In this document: positions 63,992-64,000 of the stretch, one piece after another
How the letters are laid out: each line of letters opens with the position of its first letter
How positions within the stretch are numbered: the stretch's first letter is position 1
NCBI GenBank assembly: GCA_977006965.1
Contig: OZ345355.1
Span: forward strand, 3,472,001-3,536,000
Reading direction: 5' to 3'
Length of the DNA stretch: 64,000 bases
From: Phymatolithon calcareum
Taxonomy: Eukaryota; Rhodophyta; Florideophyceae; Hapalidiales
Translations under genes and position numbers: made by a program
Notes under the pieces: model-generated
Databases searched by the model: none
What the model saw: the letters and a program-made list of their open reading frames with translations, nothing else
Told to the model about the DNA's origin: nothing

Positions 63992-64000
63992 ATTCATCGC

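Overview
The window is eukaryotic, intergenic-looking DNA that is almost entirely transposable elements and their debris, plus satellite DNA and a few host-like genes. Evidence for a eukaryote: chromodomain Ty3/gypsy, Ty1/copia, several non-LTR (LINE) reverse transcriptases, a pogo-type DNA transposon, a SET-domain gene, tRNA-like repeats with pol III boxes, and no bacterial operon structure. The style of the gypsy integrase (HMDFLYMG / RDDLSSY type) and of the DD36D transposase reminds me of elements known from oomycetes and other protists or fungi. That assignment comes from memory of the families and is an inference; I cannot name the species.

Layout. 0-0.7 kb: a LINE C-terminal scrap between two diverged direct repeats. 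0.85-8.1 kb: two tandem, same-strand chromodomain Ty3/gypsy copies, both heavily decayed, apparently separated by one LTR (3042-3407). 9.3-11.3 kb: a decayed second LINE family with endonuclease and RT. 13.1-13.9 kb: a tandem array of five ~150-bp units that each carry a tRNA-like T-arm/B-box. 14.1-16.5 kb (minus): an unrecognised protein gene whose reading frame is broken twice in a way that cancels out. 17.2-17.9 kb: three related GC-rich hairpin elements. 18.7-19.3 kb: a small acidic reading frame with a SUMO-interaction-like motif. 20.3-24.2 kb: a 3,890-bp, nearly perfect 10-bp satellite. 24.6-25.5 kb: a broken unknown gene and a repeat/hairpin.

26.5-28.5 kb: a large plus-strand pseudogene, possibly of the telomere-linked helicase class. 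28.5-31.4 kb and 37.3-40.5 kb: fragments of one LINE family. One of these copies is split by a 1,044-bp insertion with a 5-bp target duplication. 32.1-33.9 kb: the best intact host-like gene, a 600-residue SET-domain protein whose start codon lies inside a perfect 13-bp hairpin arm.

42.4-48.6 kb (minus): a young, essentially complete Ty1/copia retrotransposon with near-identical LTRs, the 5-bp target duplication ATCTC, a polypurine tract, separate gag and pol frames joined by a textbook -1 frameshift signal, and one in-frame TGA in pol. It is nested inside an older TIR element. 48.8-51.7 kb (minus): a complete pogo-like DNA transposon with TIRs and a TA duplication. Its transposase N-terminus is broken by a 164-bp tandem duplication. 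52.7-53.7 kb: a basic hypothetical protein converging on a broken cysteine-rich secreted-protein frame. 58.9-59.4 kb: a hypothetical ORF. 60.2-64.0 kb: a second, decayed copia element that runs off the window.

Apart from the young copia and possibly the pogo element, most of the mobile DNA carries stops, frameshifts or lost catalytic residues. The window therefore reads as an old transposon graveyard with at least one recent insertion.
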